From a virus: 32,198 nucleotides of DNA. Shown piece by piece: positions 25,062-31,958 of this stretch. Position 1 is the first letter of the stretch, and each line of letters starts with the position of its first letter. A program made the position numbers and the translations under genes. Location: positions 1-32,198 of IMG/VR virus record IMGVR_UViG_3300047550_004232. One strand, 5' to 3'. The notes beneath the pieces are model-generated. The model had not been told where the DNA came from. It ran no database searches and was given only the letters and a program-made list of their open reading frames with translations.

Positions 25062-25286
25062 ATGAAGCAGAAAGCACATAAAATTTTAGATTGTAAGTTG
25101 ATAAAGGTTGAAAAGAAATATAACTCAACGAAACCAAGTAAGTTTTTTTATAACTTACATTTAGAAGATTTAGATGAGCCATTACTTCTTGAAACAGAAC
25201 AACCATTAGAATCAAGGTTGATTGGATTAAAGATTAAATATAAACTCAACGCTGAAAACGAAGTAAGTGAGTTTGAGTTTTTATAA
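25062..25286 (+). CDS. Hypothetical 74-residue protein
   Basis: Not recognised. A small strand-rich protein (KILDCKLIKVEKKY, KFFYNLHLEDLDEPLLLETE, LIGLKIKYKLNAENEVSEFE) with a pattern of four or five beta-strands, possibly an OB-like barrel. It has its own GATATTT motif upstream and a strong hairpin terminator 6 bases downstream, so it looks like a single-gene transcript. Confidence 0.5.
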   Translation: MKQKAHKILDCKLIKVEKKYNSTKPSKFFYNLHLEDLDEPLLLETEQPLESRLIGLKIKYKLNAENEVSEFEFL

Positions 25287-25292
25287 AGATAT

Positions 25293-25367
25293 AGAGGGGA
25301 GGTTTTTTACACTATAATAGTGTTCCCATTATTACAAACATGCTCTTATTTTCCTCCCCTCTTTTTT
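25293..25367 (+). terminator. Long-stem terminator with internal hairpin
   Basis: AGAGGGGAGG (25293-25302) pairs with CCTCCCCTCT (25353-25362), followed by TTTTT. The 50-base loop holds a second hairpin, ACACTA (25309-25314) with TAGTGT (25318-25323). The 10-bp GC-rich stem plus U-tract is a convincing terminator after the 74-residue gene. The large structured loop is unusual and might be a regulatory or small RNA. Confidence 0.65.
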
Positions 25368-25371
25368 AACT

Positions 25372-25737
25372 ATGTTTCAAAGCCAAGCAATATCCCCGTT
25401 ATTAGAAAGTGTTATCAACGATAACCCAACCTACAAGTTTCCTATTGAGTTTATCAATAAGGAACTAACCAATATGTTCCTCGAACCTATGGAGTATGAT
25501 TATTTCATGATACAGAGTTATAAAAGATTAAAAAGGGAATATGGTGAAACAATAGGTCATATATTCCTTCAAGTGGCAGAAATGAAAATGACTACACCTG
25601 GTGTGAATATCTATGACCTTACGGTACAACAATATCAAAGCAAGATGGAAGATTTTTTATCGACTCTTGAAAATCTTTACATTACAAAGGTGGATAAGAA
25701 GTCCCCTGATGGTGAAATGATGTCTGCTATGATATAA
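25372..25737 (+). CDS. Hypothetical helical protein
   Basis: A 121-residue protein, not recognised. It is mostly helical: LLESVINDNPTYKFPIEFIN, DYFMIQSYKRLKREYGETIG, QSKMEDFLSTLENLY. It starts 5 bases after a terminator U-tract, so it either reads from a promoter inside the loop region or is part of read-through transcription. It is followed by an A/T-rich promoter region. Confidence 0.45.
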   Translation: MFQSQAISPLLESVINDNPTYKFPIEFINKELTNMFLEPMEYDYFMIQSYKRLKREYGETIGHIFLQVAEMKMTTPGVNIYDLTVQQYQSKMEDFLSTLENLYITKVDKKSPDGEMMSAMI

Positions 25738-25763
25738 TTTTTTTTATTTTTTTTTGGTAGATG

Positions 25764-25793
25764 TTGTTTTTTGTAGATGTTGTGTTATATTTA
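25764..25793 (+). promoter_or_regulatory. Bacteroidota-type promoter before 25815 gene
   Basis: TTG (25764-25766), 19 bases, then TATATTTA (25786-25793). GATGTTGTGTTATATTTAT here matches the promoter at 24366-24396 closely. The surrounding T-runs and a TAGATGTTGT direct repeat (25758 and 25774) add a possible operator. Confidence 0.5.
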
Positions 25794-25814
25794 TTATTAT
25801 AAAAAAAAACAATT

Positions 25815-25991
25815 ATGGGAGCACTAAAACAATACTATCACGAGTACATCAGTTCAGAAGAGTTTGACCTTATGACTGAAGAAGAAATTGATGCTGTAAA
25901 TTGGGATTATTACCAACAACATCTTGAAGACAATAAATTGGAGCAATACCTTCTTGAAAAAGAAGCTATGGAAACTCATTATTCAATCTAA
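25815..25991 (+). CDS. Small acidic protein
   Basis: A 58-residue protein: MGALKQYYHEYISSEEFDLM, TEEEIDAVNWDYYQQHLEDN, KLEQYLLEKEAMETHYSI. It is strongly acidic and helical, with no recognised family. It lies directly behind a promoter-like sequence and an A9 run, and is followed after 7 bases by the next gene. The size and charge resemble anti-host or DNA-mimic early proteins, but that is speculation. Confidence 0.5.
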   Translation: MGALKQYYHEYISSEEFDLMTEEEIDAVNWDYYQQHLEDNKLEQYLLEKEAMETHYSI

Positions 25992-25998
25992 AAAAAAT

Positions 25999-26217
25999 AT
26001 GAAAAAGAGCATTACAAAAGAACAACAAAATTATATCAATCAGCTTCTCAATAAGAGAAAGAAAAAAGATACCCTTGAGATGCTAACAACATCAGAGCAA
26101 AGGGATAGAATGGTTGATTATGGAAACGAAAATAGAATTGGAAGTGAAACAAATAGAGCAGAAATGACCTACATGGAACGAATCCAATTCGATAACACTT
26201 ATAATAATTTCAGATAA
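25999..26217 (+). CDS. Small basic protein, hypothetical
   Basis: A 72-residue protein from the ATG at 25999, which follows an A-rich spacer; an in-frame ATG at 25924 lies inside the previous gene and is not favoured. The N-terminal half is basic (MKKSITKEQQNYINQLLNKR), the rest charged (TSEQRDRMVDYGNENRIGSE, MERIQFDNTYNNF). It ends 1 base before the HNH gene. Not recognised. Confidence 0.45.
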   Translation: MKKSITKEQQNYINQLLNKRKKKDTLEMLTTSEQRDRMVDYGNENRIGSETNRAEMTYMERIQFDNTYNNFR

Positions 26218-26218
26218 T

Positions 26219-26740
26219 ATGAGTATAGAAAAAGAAGTATGGAGACAGATACCACAGTTTCCAAAGTATGCTGCTTCCAACGAAGGAAGAATAAAAAATA
26301 TCAGAACAGGTAAAATTAAAGAACAACACCTTGTTGATGTGAATAGAAAATATTTGAGAACAGGTTTCTATTCAAAAGGTAAGTTCTTTGTAAAAAAGGT
26401 ATCAAGAATCGTTTGGTCAGCATTTAATGATTGTGAGTGCCCACAAACAATCAATCACATCGACGGAGACCCAAGCAATAACAACATTACCAATTTGGAA
26501 TGTATTAGCATTAAGGAAAATTGTTCCAAGAAGCATATTTATAATAAAAAGAAAAATAAATATAACCTTGATGATAATAAGAAAAGGGATATACTCACAG
26601 CATACCAAAATAAAACAAAGTCCGTTTGGAAACTATCAATAGAGTATAAAATACCTCCAAATTATTTATACACAACTTTCAAAAGAGGGAGTTGGGATTA
26701 CCTATGTTGGAACAACGATACAAACAATACAGAGAATTAG
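26219..26740 (+). CDS. NUMOD4-HNH homing-type endonuclease
   Basis: A 173-residue free-standing nuclease. NUMOD4 is EVWRQIPQFPKYAASNEGRI with KN (7-28). The HNH_3 core is RIVWSAFN near 62 and TINHIDGDPSNNNITNLECI near 79-98. The usual VHR before the core reads VSR here, while the NHIDGD His and NN-NLE are kept. The C-terminal helices (LSIEYKIPPNYLYTTFKRG) look like a DNA-binding module. Such enzymes cut intron- or gene-less alleles and spread by repair. It overlaps the sigma-like gene by 37 bases. Confidence 0.75.
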   Translation: MSIEKEVWRQIPQFPKYAASNEGRIKNIRTGKIKEQHLVDVNRKYLRTGFYSKGKFFVKKVSRIVWSAFNDCECPQTINHIDGDPSNNNITNLECISIKENCSKKHIYNKKKNKYNLDDNKKRDILTAYQNKTKSVWKLSIEYKIPPNYLYTTFKRGSWDYLCWNNDTNNTEN

Positions 26741-27189
26741 CAAAAAGAATAACAAAAGGGGATGAAAGATATATTGACCTTCTACATGATATATTGATTC
26801 AGCTGAGCACGAACGAAAAATGGAATAACCTACAAACACCTGAAGAACAAATGTACTTTTTAACAAGAACGATAACCAATCAATATTATTCCAATAACTC
26901 AAAGTTCCAAAGGACATATAGAAAGTTTAGCACAGAATCAGTTGATATACCCGATACCATAGATGAAGAATATTATGAAAGACCGAGCGTGGAATGGATA
27001 AATGACTTACTCGATAACGAATTGAAAACCAATCCAAACAACTGGTATAACATAGGACTTTTTAAGTTATACATGGAACATAGAAAAATTGAACCAATAC
27101 ACCAAAAAACGAGAATACCCCGATATTCAATAAGAGACACGATAAAACACATGAAATCGTGGATTAAACAAAAATGGATAGAAAGATGA
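26704..27189 (+). CDS. RNA polymerase sigma factor-like protein
   Basis: About 161 residues from the ATG at 26704; a TTG at 26692 is less likely. The N-terminal half (YKQYRELAKRITKGDERYID, LLHDILIQL) resembles sigma region 2, and YFLTRTITNQYY follows its helix pattern. The C-terminal half (NIGLFKLYMEHRKIEPIHQK then TRIPRYSIRDTIKHMKSWIK) is a region-4-like helix-turn-helix. Small phage sigma-like proteins of this type direct host polymerase to middle or late promoters. It is coupled to the HTH gene by ATGA. The target may be the GATATTT motif class; that link is inference. Confidence 0.6.
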   Translation: MLEQRYKQYRELAKRITKGDERYIDLLHDILIQLSTNEKWNNLQTPEEQMYFLTRTITNQYYSNNSKFQRTYRKFSTESVDIPDTIDEEYYERPSVEWINDLLDNELKTNPNNWYNIGLFKLYMEHRKIEPIHQKTRIPRYSIRDTIKHMKSWIKQKWIER

Positions 27190-27398
27190 TAAAGTTAGAT
27201 AAAAATGATGTTGAACTTATAAAAGACCTCATCAAAAATACAGACCTATACCACAGAGAAATAGCAGAACTATTTGGAGTATCAAGAGGTCATATAACAA
27301 AGATAAAGAATAATAAAAGATGGAATTATGAATACGGACAATCAACCTGTGAAGCAAACAGAAGAGCTCTTGAAAGAAGAATTAGTTTTTCAAGATAA
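27186..27398 (+). CDS. Small helix-turn-helix protein
   Basis: A 70-residue protein from the ATG at 27186, which overlaps the sigma-like stop (ATGA); an in-frame ATG at 27174 is an alternative. DLIKNTDLYHREIAELFGVS with RGHITKIKNNKRW is a clear HTH with the usual turn G-V-S-R-G-H-I. It is probably a transcriptional regulator or a nuclease-associated DNA-binding module. It overlaps the next gene by 71 bases in another frame, which is long, so one of the two boundaries may be wrong. Confidence 0.6.
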   Translation: MIKLDKNDVELIKDLIKNTDLYHREIAELFGVSRGHITKIKNNKRWNYEYGQSTCEANRRALERRISFSR

Positions 27399-27660
27399 AG
27401 AACTTGACTGTGAAGAATGTGGTAAGTCAAAAGAAGTTTCAATATCTTTTGGATTATCAACAAGACAAGAATGGGATAACATAATGGTTCTCATAAAAAA
27501 ATATGGACTATCGAGAGAGGAAATAAATTACATATATGGATTCTATAACAGGGAACTTAAAGAAAAAAAATCTCCTGGTTGTGGAAAATGTTTTTATAAC
27601 CTATGTAAAAACCTTGAAAAGAGATATCAGTATTTAATTTCACAAGAAAATAGCCAGTAA
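27328..27660 (+). CDS. Cys-rich small protein with two zinc-type motifs
   Basis: A 110-residue protein. CEECGKSKEV near 28 and CGKCFYNLCKNLEKRY near 85 give two C-x2-C pairs that could bind one metal. The helical middle (WDNIMVLIKKYGLSREEIN) resembles small phage proteins between the sigma-like and terminase regions. The only early ATG is at 27328. It is followed by a 165-base non-coding stretch. Role unknown. Confidence 0.5.
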   Translation: MNTDNQPVKQTEELLKEELVFQDKELDCEECGKSKEVSISFGLSTRQEWDNIMVLIKKYGLSREEINYIYGFYNRELKEKKSPGCGKCFYNLCKNLEKRYQYLISQENSQ

Positions 27661-27825
27661 TTTGGGTGTTTCTACACTTGAAACACTATGAGTCGGGGAT
27701 GACTTTCATATTCAGTTTGGGGTAGTTGTAATTTTTTTACGATTACCCCATATTTATTTATATAGGTTATGGTATTATTTTTTATTTATTTGATATCAAA
27801 AAATAACCTGACTAATTAAAAACTA
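27661..27825 (+). ncRNA. Structured non-coding stretch with three hairpins
   Basis: No convincing frame. Hairpin 1: GTGTTTC (27666-27672) with GAAACAC (27680-27686). Hairpin 2: 13 pairs including G-U, GGGGTAGTTGTAA (27719-27731) with TTACGATTACCCC (27737-27749), loop TTTTT. Hairpin 3: GGTTAT (27765-27770) with ATAACC (27803-27808), with T-run/A-run pairing inside. None is followed by a proper U-tract, so they are not plain terminators. Possible small RNA, leader of the next gene, or packaging-site structure near terS. Confidence 0.4.
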
Positions 27826-27954
27826 ATGGCGAAATCAAAATCACCCTTGAGTAGTAGGAAGACAACCTTTGGAAAAAGAGCAAAAGGTTCTCCTGCTAAA
27901 TCGTATAATAAGCATACACCCCGTCCAAAAAAATACAGAGGACAGGGAAGATAA
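27826..27954 (+). CDS. Small basic protein (42 residues)
   Basis: MAKSKSPLSSRKTTFGKRAK then GSPAKSYNKHTPRPKKYRGQ and GR. It is extremely basic, with a C-terminal RPKKYRGQGR that resembles conserved tails of small nucleic-acid-binding phage proteins near terminase genes. It lies after the structured stretch and before the GIY-YIG gene. It may bind DNA or RNA during packaging. The strict Lys/Arg/Ser/Pro composition and ATG context support a real gene. Confidence 0.5.
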   Translation: MAKSKSPLSSRKTTFGKRAKGSPAKSYNKHTPRPKKYRGQGR

Positions 27955-27960
27955 TTTTTT

Positions 27961-27968
27961 TATATTTG
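27961..27968 (+). promoter_or_regulatory. Perfect TAnnTTTG -7 box before the GIY-YIG gene
   Basis: TATATTTG lies 4 bases before the ATG at 27973, preceded by a T6 run. It matches the Bacteroidota -7 consensus exactly, although no TTG is seen at -33. It would give the endonuclease gene its own nearly leaderless transcript. Confidence 0.4.
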
Positions 27969-27972
27969 GATT

Positions 27973-28737
27973 ATGTGGAATGTGTATAGACATATAAGAT
28001 TAGATAAAAATGAACCATTCTATATTGGAATTGGTAAAACAAAATATAGGGCTAAATCAAAATATAATAGGAGTATTTTTTGGCACAGAATAGTCAGCAA
28101 AACTGATTATGAAATAGATATTCTCTTTGATAATTTGACTTGGGAACAAGCAAAAGAAAAAGAAAAAGAGTTTATCAAATTGTATGGTAGGAGGGATTTG
28201 GGTTTAGGAACATTGGTGAATATGACTGATGGTGGTGATGGTAGTTTAGGTTTGAGTATCCCCCGTAATGAAAAATGGATTGAGAAGATTTCCAAATCTC
28301 AAAAAGGTAAGAAAAAAGACCCAAAGGTTATAGAAAAAGCGAGAATAACAAGATGGGGAAAAAATTACGAACCTGAATATAAAAAATTAAAAGAGAAAAA
28401 ATCACGAAAAGGTAGGGTTTTTAGTGAAGAGCATAAACTGAAACTTTCTTTATCTAGGAAAGGAATGAAGTTTAGTGAAGAACACAAACGCAAATTATCC
28501 CTTGCTAAAATCAAACCTGAAGACCAAAAATATAAAAGACCAGCAAGGCCACCAAGAGGTCATCAATTAGTAGGTAAAGTTGCTCAAAACGCAATCAAAA
28601 TAAAAGACCTTGAAACAGATTTAATCTATACGAGTATGAATGAATATATGATTAAAAACAAATTAAAATCATATAAAAAGATTTATAGCAAAATAAAAAA
28701 AGGAGAAATAATAAAACTATGCCAAGAAGTAGAGTAA
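27973..28737 (+). CDS. GIY-YIG homing endonuclease with NUMOD3 repeats
   Basis: A 254-residue nuclease. The GIY-YIG domain (1-95) shows VYRHIRLDKNEPFYIGIGKT, WHRIVSKTDYEIDILFDNLT and LVNMTDGGDGSLGL. Two NUMOD3 units, FSEEHKLKLSLSRKG and FSEEHKRKLSLAK (about 151-180), bind DNA. The C-terminal AIKIKDLETDLIYTSMNEYM is NUMOD1-like. This is a complete enzyme of the homing type, placed just upstream of the duplicated packaging module, whose local variability it could drive. It overlaps the next small gene by 19 bases. Confidence 0.85.
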   Translation: MWNVYRHIRLDKNEPFYIGIGKTKYRAKSKYNRSIFWHRIVSKTDYEIDILFDNLTWEQAKEKEKEFIKLYGRRDLGLGTLVNMTDGGDGSLGLSIPRNEKWIEKISKSQKGKKKDPKVIEKARITRWGKNYEPEYKKLKEKKSRKGRVFSEEHKLKLSLSRKGMKFSEEHKRKLSLAKIKPEDQKYKRPARPPRGHQLVGKVAQNAIKIKDLETDLIYTSMNEYMIKNKLKSYKKIYSKIKKGEIIKLCQEVE

Positions 28738-28919
28738 GGGGCGGAAGGAAAGCCCACAACAAAAGAGTTAAAGCAAGGAATGAAAAAATGAAAGACAAGT
28801 ATTGGGAGTTCGAAGCACTCAAAAGAAAGATTTATGAAGAAGCGAAGGCTCGATACGAACAAGAACAATTAAATAAAGAAATTAAAATTACAACAGATGA
28901 CGGACATAATAATTCCTGA
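28719..28919 (+). CDS. Small charged coiled-coil protein before small terminase
   Basis: A 66-residue protein: basic start MPRSRVRGGRKAHNKRVKAR, then a helix (YWEFEALKRKIYEEAKARYE) and an acidic end (TTDDGHNNS). It overlaps the GIY-YIG gene (19 bases) and the small terminase (23 bases). The left window edge carries the end of a second copy, so the gene belongs to both packaging modules. It may assist terminase DNA binding; unproven. Confidence 0.55.
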   Translation: MPRSRVRGGRKAHNKRVKARNEKMKDKYWEFEALKRKIYEEAKARYEQEQLNKEIKITTDDGHNNS

Positions 28920-28994
28920 TGATGATTTACCACTAACCCCTCCTGCTCCAAGACCAGCAGGAAGACCAAAAGGTTCATATGCTAAAAAGATGAC
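28888..28994 (+). repeat. Exact direct repeat, right copy (partner 1-107)
   Basis: Identical to the first 107 bases of the window, offset 28887. If the contig is a wrapped circle, this offset is the genome length for the variant without the module 2 inserts. Confidence 0.9.
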
Positions 28995-29364
28995 GGATGT
29001 TGAAAAAAGAACATTCATCAACAACGCTGCTCGTGAGATACTTGAAAACCATTTATCTTATGGTGAGTTTGTTAAATGGGCAAAAGATAATGCTAACCTA
29101 TCCAAATCACAAGCAAACGAATATTGGGGTAGAGTATGGGTATTGTTGAAGAAAAAGTTTGAGTTGGAAAAAGACAAACTAATCTTGAAACATACACAGA
29201 AGTATTGGGACATTTACGAACAAGCACTTATTCAAGGAGACCTAACAAATGGAAGACAAGCATTAAATGACTTGGCTAAACTACAAGGTCTAAATGAACC
29301 AGATAAAGTCCATATTACAGGGACACAAATAAAATTAAACTTTGGGGAACCTAATGTGGAGTAA
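28897..29364 (+). CDS. terS: Terminase small subunit, copy 2
   Basis: A 155-residue version of the protein at 10-474. About 11 residues differ, mostly conservative (K to R, V to I, S to N), with a one-residue insertion near the C-terminus (PNVE against PNE), while many codons differ silently. This indicates both copies have been under selection. It overlaps the following orphan methylase-segment gene by 11 bases, where copy 1 instead overlaps FkbM. Confidence 0.8.
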   Translation: MTDIIIPDDDLPLTPPAPRPAGRPKGSYAKKMTDVEKRTFINNAAREILENHLSYGEFVKWAKDNANLSKSQANEYWGRVWVLLKKKFELEKDKLILKHTQKYWDIYEQALIQGDLTNGRQALNDLAKLQGLNEPDKVHITGTQIKLNFGEPNVE

Positions 29365-29746
29365 GGCTATTTGTTGGATTGACGATTGTAGAATACCTTT
29401 TGTAGATAGTGATGATATCAAATCTGCTACACCAGGTTCCTTGAATGCCACAGGGGAGTTCAGTTTGTTTGGTTTTAAGAGTGGTAATCAATTAAACAAT
29501 CAAGGTAGATTTCCTGCTAACATTCTTGTAAGTGATGATATGTTGAATGATGGTTTAATTTACAAATCAGGAAAAGGTCATCCGCATCATAAAAGGAATA
29601 AAACATTAGGCGAATATCAAGGAAACGCTTATGGTAAGTTCAATAATGTAAATCCCCAAATAAATTATGAAAATTATTATGGAGACAAAGGAACTAACAG
29701 CAGATACTACGACATAGATAAATGGTTTGATAAAATAATAGAATGA
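29354..29746 (+). CDS. Orphan DNA-methylase central-segment protein, copy 2
   Basis: About 130 residues from the ATG at 29354; a TTG at 29342 would add four residues. It carries the three family blocks SKAICWIDDCRIPF, GRFPANILVSDDMLNDG and NSRYYDIDKWFDKI. The regions between blocks share little with the other copies (for example PGSLNATGEFSLFGFKSG and GHPHHKRNKTLGEYQGNA). The stop overlaps the next methyltransferase start (ATGA), so it is embedded in the packaging operon. It lacks catalytic and SAM-binding motifs. Confidence 0.65.
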   Translation: MWSKAICWIDDCRIPFVDSDDIKSATPGSLNATGEFSLFGFKSGNQLNNQGRFPANILVSDDMLNDGLIYKSGKGHPHHKRNKTLGEYQGNAYGKFNNVNPQINYENYYGDKGTNSRYYDIDKWFDKIIE

Positions 29747-30342
29747 ATTACCTACAAGAATTACTCAACAGAACTCTAATAAAAAACTTTGATGCGGGTA
29801 CCAATAACTTTGAGCATGTACTAACATTCTTTTCAATTGCTCTACAGATTAGAGCAAAGAACATATTGGAATTAGGTGTTAGAGAAGGTGGTTCAACATT
29901 TCCATTTCTTGTAGCATCAAAAGAGTTGGGGGGACTTACAACATCAATAGATATCAATACCCCAATCTTTAATTGTCCTGATGACCTACGACCTTATTGG
30001 ACTTTTATACAGACAGACGCAATAACTTACCTACAATCAATCACAGAATTTAAGTATGATTTGATTTATGTTGATGACTGGCATTCAGCATTACAGGTAA
30101 GAACGGAACTTGAACTTATAGACAAAATCTCCACACCAAATACTATAATCTTACTACATGATACTATGCCTAACTCTGTACCAAACTATTCTTTAACATA
30201 CAAGATGGGGGATGAATGGGCAGGTGGAGGCCCATACAAAGCACTTCTTGAACTCGATATGGATAAGTGGGAATATGCTACCATACCTGTAAATCACGGC
30301 TTAACAATTCTTCGTAAGAAGGGGGAAGTAAAAATCAAATAA
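29743..30342 (+). CDS. Class I SAM-dependent methyltransferase (CmcI/Methyltransf_24 type)
   Basis: A 199-residue protein with motif I KNILELGVREGGSTFPFL near 39-56, the acidic strand end TTSIDIN near 68, YDLIYVDDWHSALQVRTEL near 105-123 and IILLHDTMPN near 135. This is the cephalosporin hydroxylase/Methyltransf_24 pattern, different from the FkbM enzyme in module 1. The acceptor is unknown; sugars or small metabolites are likelier than DNA. It is flanked on both sides by orphan methylase-segment genes, with a 4-base overlap and a 1-base gap. Confidence 0.8.
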   Translation: MNYLQELLNRTLIKNFDAGTNNFEHVLTFFSIALQIRAKNILELGVREGGSTFPFLVASKELGGLTTSIDINTPIFNCPDDLRPYWTFIQTDAITYLQSITEFKYDLIYVDDWHSALQVRTELELIDKISTPNTIILLHDTMPNSVPNYSLTYKMGDEWAGGGPYKALLELDMDKWEYATIPVNHGLTILRKKGEVKIK

Positions 30343-30343
30343 G

Positions 30344-30727
30344 ATGTATAGTAAAGGTATTTGTTGGATTGATGATTGTAGGATTCCATTTGCTGAAAAT
30401 GATGATGAGAGAATTGATAAAGGTTATAGTTGGAATAGCAAAGCGGAACCATTTGGTGAAGGAAATACAATACAAAATAAACTTGGTTGGAATACACAAG
30501 GTAGATTTCCCGCTAATATCCTTGTCTGTGATGATATGTTGAATGATGGAGTTATTAGTAAAAGTGGAAATAACAAAATGAGGAGTAGTGAAGGTTTTAA
30601 TAAAAACGCATATGGGATTGGTATAGGGGTGAAAGTTGGGGATAATAATGGTGAATATGGAGATAAAGGAACAAATAGCAGATATTACGACATAGATAAA
30701 TGGTTTGATAAGATATTAAATGATTAA
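30344..30727 (+). CDS. Orphan DNA-methylase central-segment protein, copy 3
   Basis: A 127-residue copy with SKGICWIDDCRIPF, GRFPANILVCDDMLNDG and NSRYYDIDKWFDKIL. The variable parts are again distinct (WNSKAEPFGEGNTIQNKLGW; FNKNAYGIGIGVKVGDNN). Its start (MYSKGICW) fixes the likely start of the whole family. The last 8 bases overlap the start of the second large terminase gene. Confidence 0.65.
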   Translation: MYSKGICWIDDCRIPFAENDDERIDKGYSWNSKAEPFGEGNTIQNKLGWNTQGRFPANILVCDDMLNDGVISKSGNNKMRSSEGFNKNAYGIGIGVKVGDNNGEYGDKGTNSRYYDIDKWFDKILND

Positions 30728-31958
30728 ACAACTAACAGTACAAGGTTTTACCCCAACCAAAAAACAAAAAGAAATTATAGATGCTTGTATGAGACAAGAC
30801 ATCAAATATGTTGTTGGTTGTTTTGGAAGACAGGCTGGTAAATCATTTACTGCTATGAATCTACTTCTCAAATGGTCTTTGGAAGATAACGGGTCAGTAT
30901 CTATGTGGGTATCACCAGTATATTCACAAGCAAAAAAAGTATTTACAGAACTCACCAATACCATAGCAGGAACAGGACTCACAAAGTCAATCAACAAATC
31001 TGAACTAACCATAACCTTTATAAATGGGTCTGTGATGTATTTTAGAAGTGGTGAAAGGGAAGATACTTTGAGAGGTTATACTCTAAACTATCTTGTTGTT
31101 GATGAAGCAGCATACATCAAAGATAATGTGTGGATTGAAGTACTACGACCAACAGTTCTTGTAAATGGTAAGAAGGTATTATTCATTTCAACACCAAAAG
31201 GCAAGAACTGGTTTCATCAGGTAGCACTACGAGGTATGAGTGATGAATACCCCCAATACAAAACATTCTTTGCTACATCGTTTGATACTCCATATATCAC
31301 ACATGAAGAGTTAGAAGAAGCCAAGATGTCTTTACCTGAAACGATTTATAAACAAGAAATCTTAGCAGAGTTTATAGATGATGGGGGTGAAGTATTTGGT
31401 TCATTAAAAAACTCTTGTGTATTGAATCAATATCCACAACATGAACCTTCTAAAAAATATTATGCTGGTCTCGATTTTGGTCGTCAAAATGATTACACAG
31501 TACTAACCATACTCAATTCAGAAGGAGAAATGGTTGATTTTTACAGGGAAAGACAAAAGAGTTGGGACATCATTATTTCAGAAGTGGTTGTTAAATTGAA
31601 GAAATGGAGACCAATATGTTTTGCTGAAGTGAATAGTATAGGAGATGTATTATACGAACAGATTAAAAAACAATATCCATCCGTTCAACCATTTATAACC
31701 AATAGTGATAGTAAGCAGAACATGATTGAAGATTTGATTATGGGTATGAATGAAAGTAAAATCTTACTACCATCACCAAACCTCAATACAGACCTATATA
31801 AGGAGTTATCTGTTTTTACATACGAATACTCACCAAAGACGAGAAAGATTAAATATGGGTCTCCTAATGGGTTCCACGACGATTGTGTGATATCATTAGC
31901 ACTCTCGTATCACTCTTATAAGAAAAAAGCAAGTTATGGAACCTATGTTGTACGCTAA
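30720..31958 (+). CDS. terL: Terminase large subunit, copy 2
   Basis: A 412-residue paralogue or strain variant of the protein at 1102-2340. All motor and nuclease motifs are kept: GRQAGKS (36-42), LVVDEA (about 125-130), FISTPKGKNW, LDFGRQNDYT, FAEVNSIGD, GFHDDCVISL. By eye about 40 residues differ, nearly all before residue 245; the nuclease half has three changes and nearly identical DNA. This sharp contrast suggests recombination within the gene. It starts inside the previous small gene and is followed by the fourth orphan methylase-segment gene. Confidence 0.95.
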   Translation: MIKQLTVQGFTPTKKQKEIIDACMRQDIKYVVGCFGRQAGKSFTAMNLLLKWSLEDNGSVSMWVSPVYSQAKKVFTELTNTIAGTGLTKSINKSELTITFINGSVMYFRSGEREDTLRGYTLNYLVVDEAAYIKDNVWIEVLRPTVLVNGKKVLFISTPKGKNWFHQVALRGMSDEYPQYKTFFATSFDTPYITHEELEEAKMSLPETIYKQEILAEFIDDGGEVFGSLKNSCVLNQYPQHEPSKKYYAGLDFGRQNDYTVLTILNSEGEMVDFYRERQKSWDIIISEVVVKLKKWRPICFAEVNSIGDVLYEQIKKQYPSVQPFITNSDSKQNMIEDLIMGMNESKILLPSPNLNTDLYKELSVFTYEYSPKTRKIKYGSPNGFHDDCVISLALSYHSYKKKASYGTYVVR

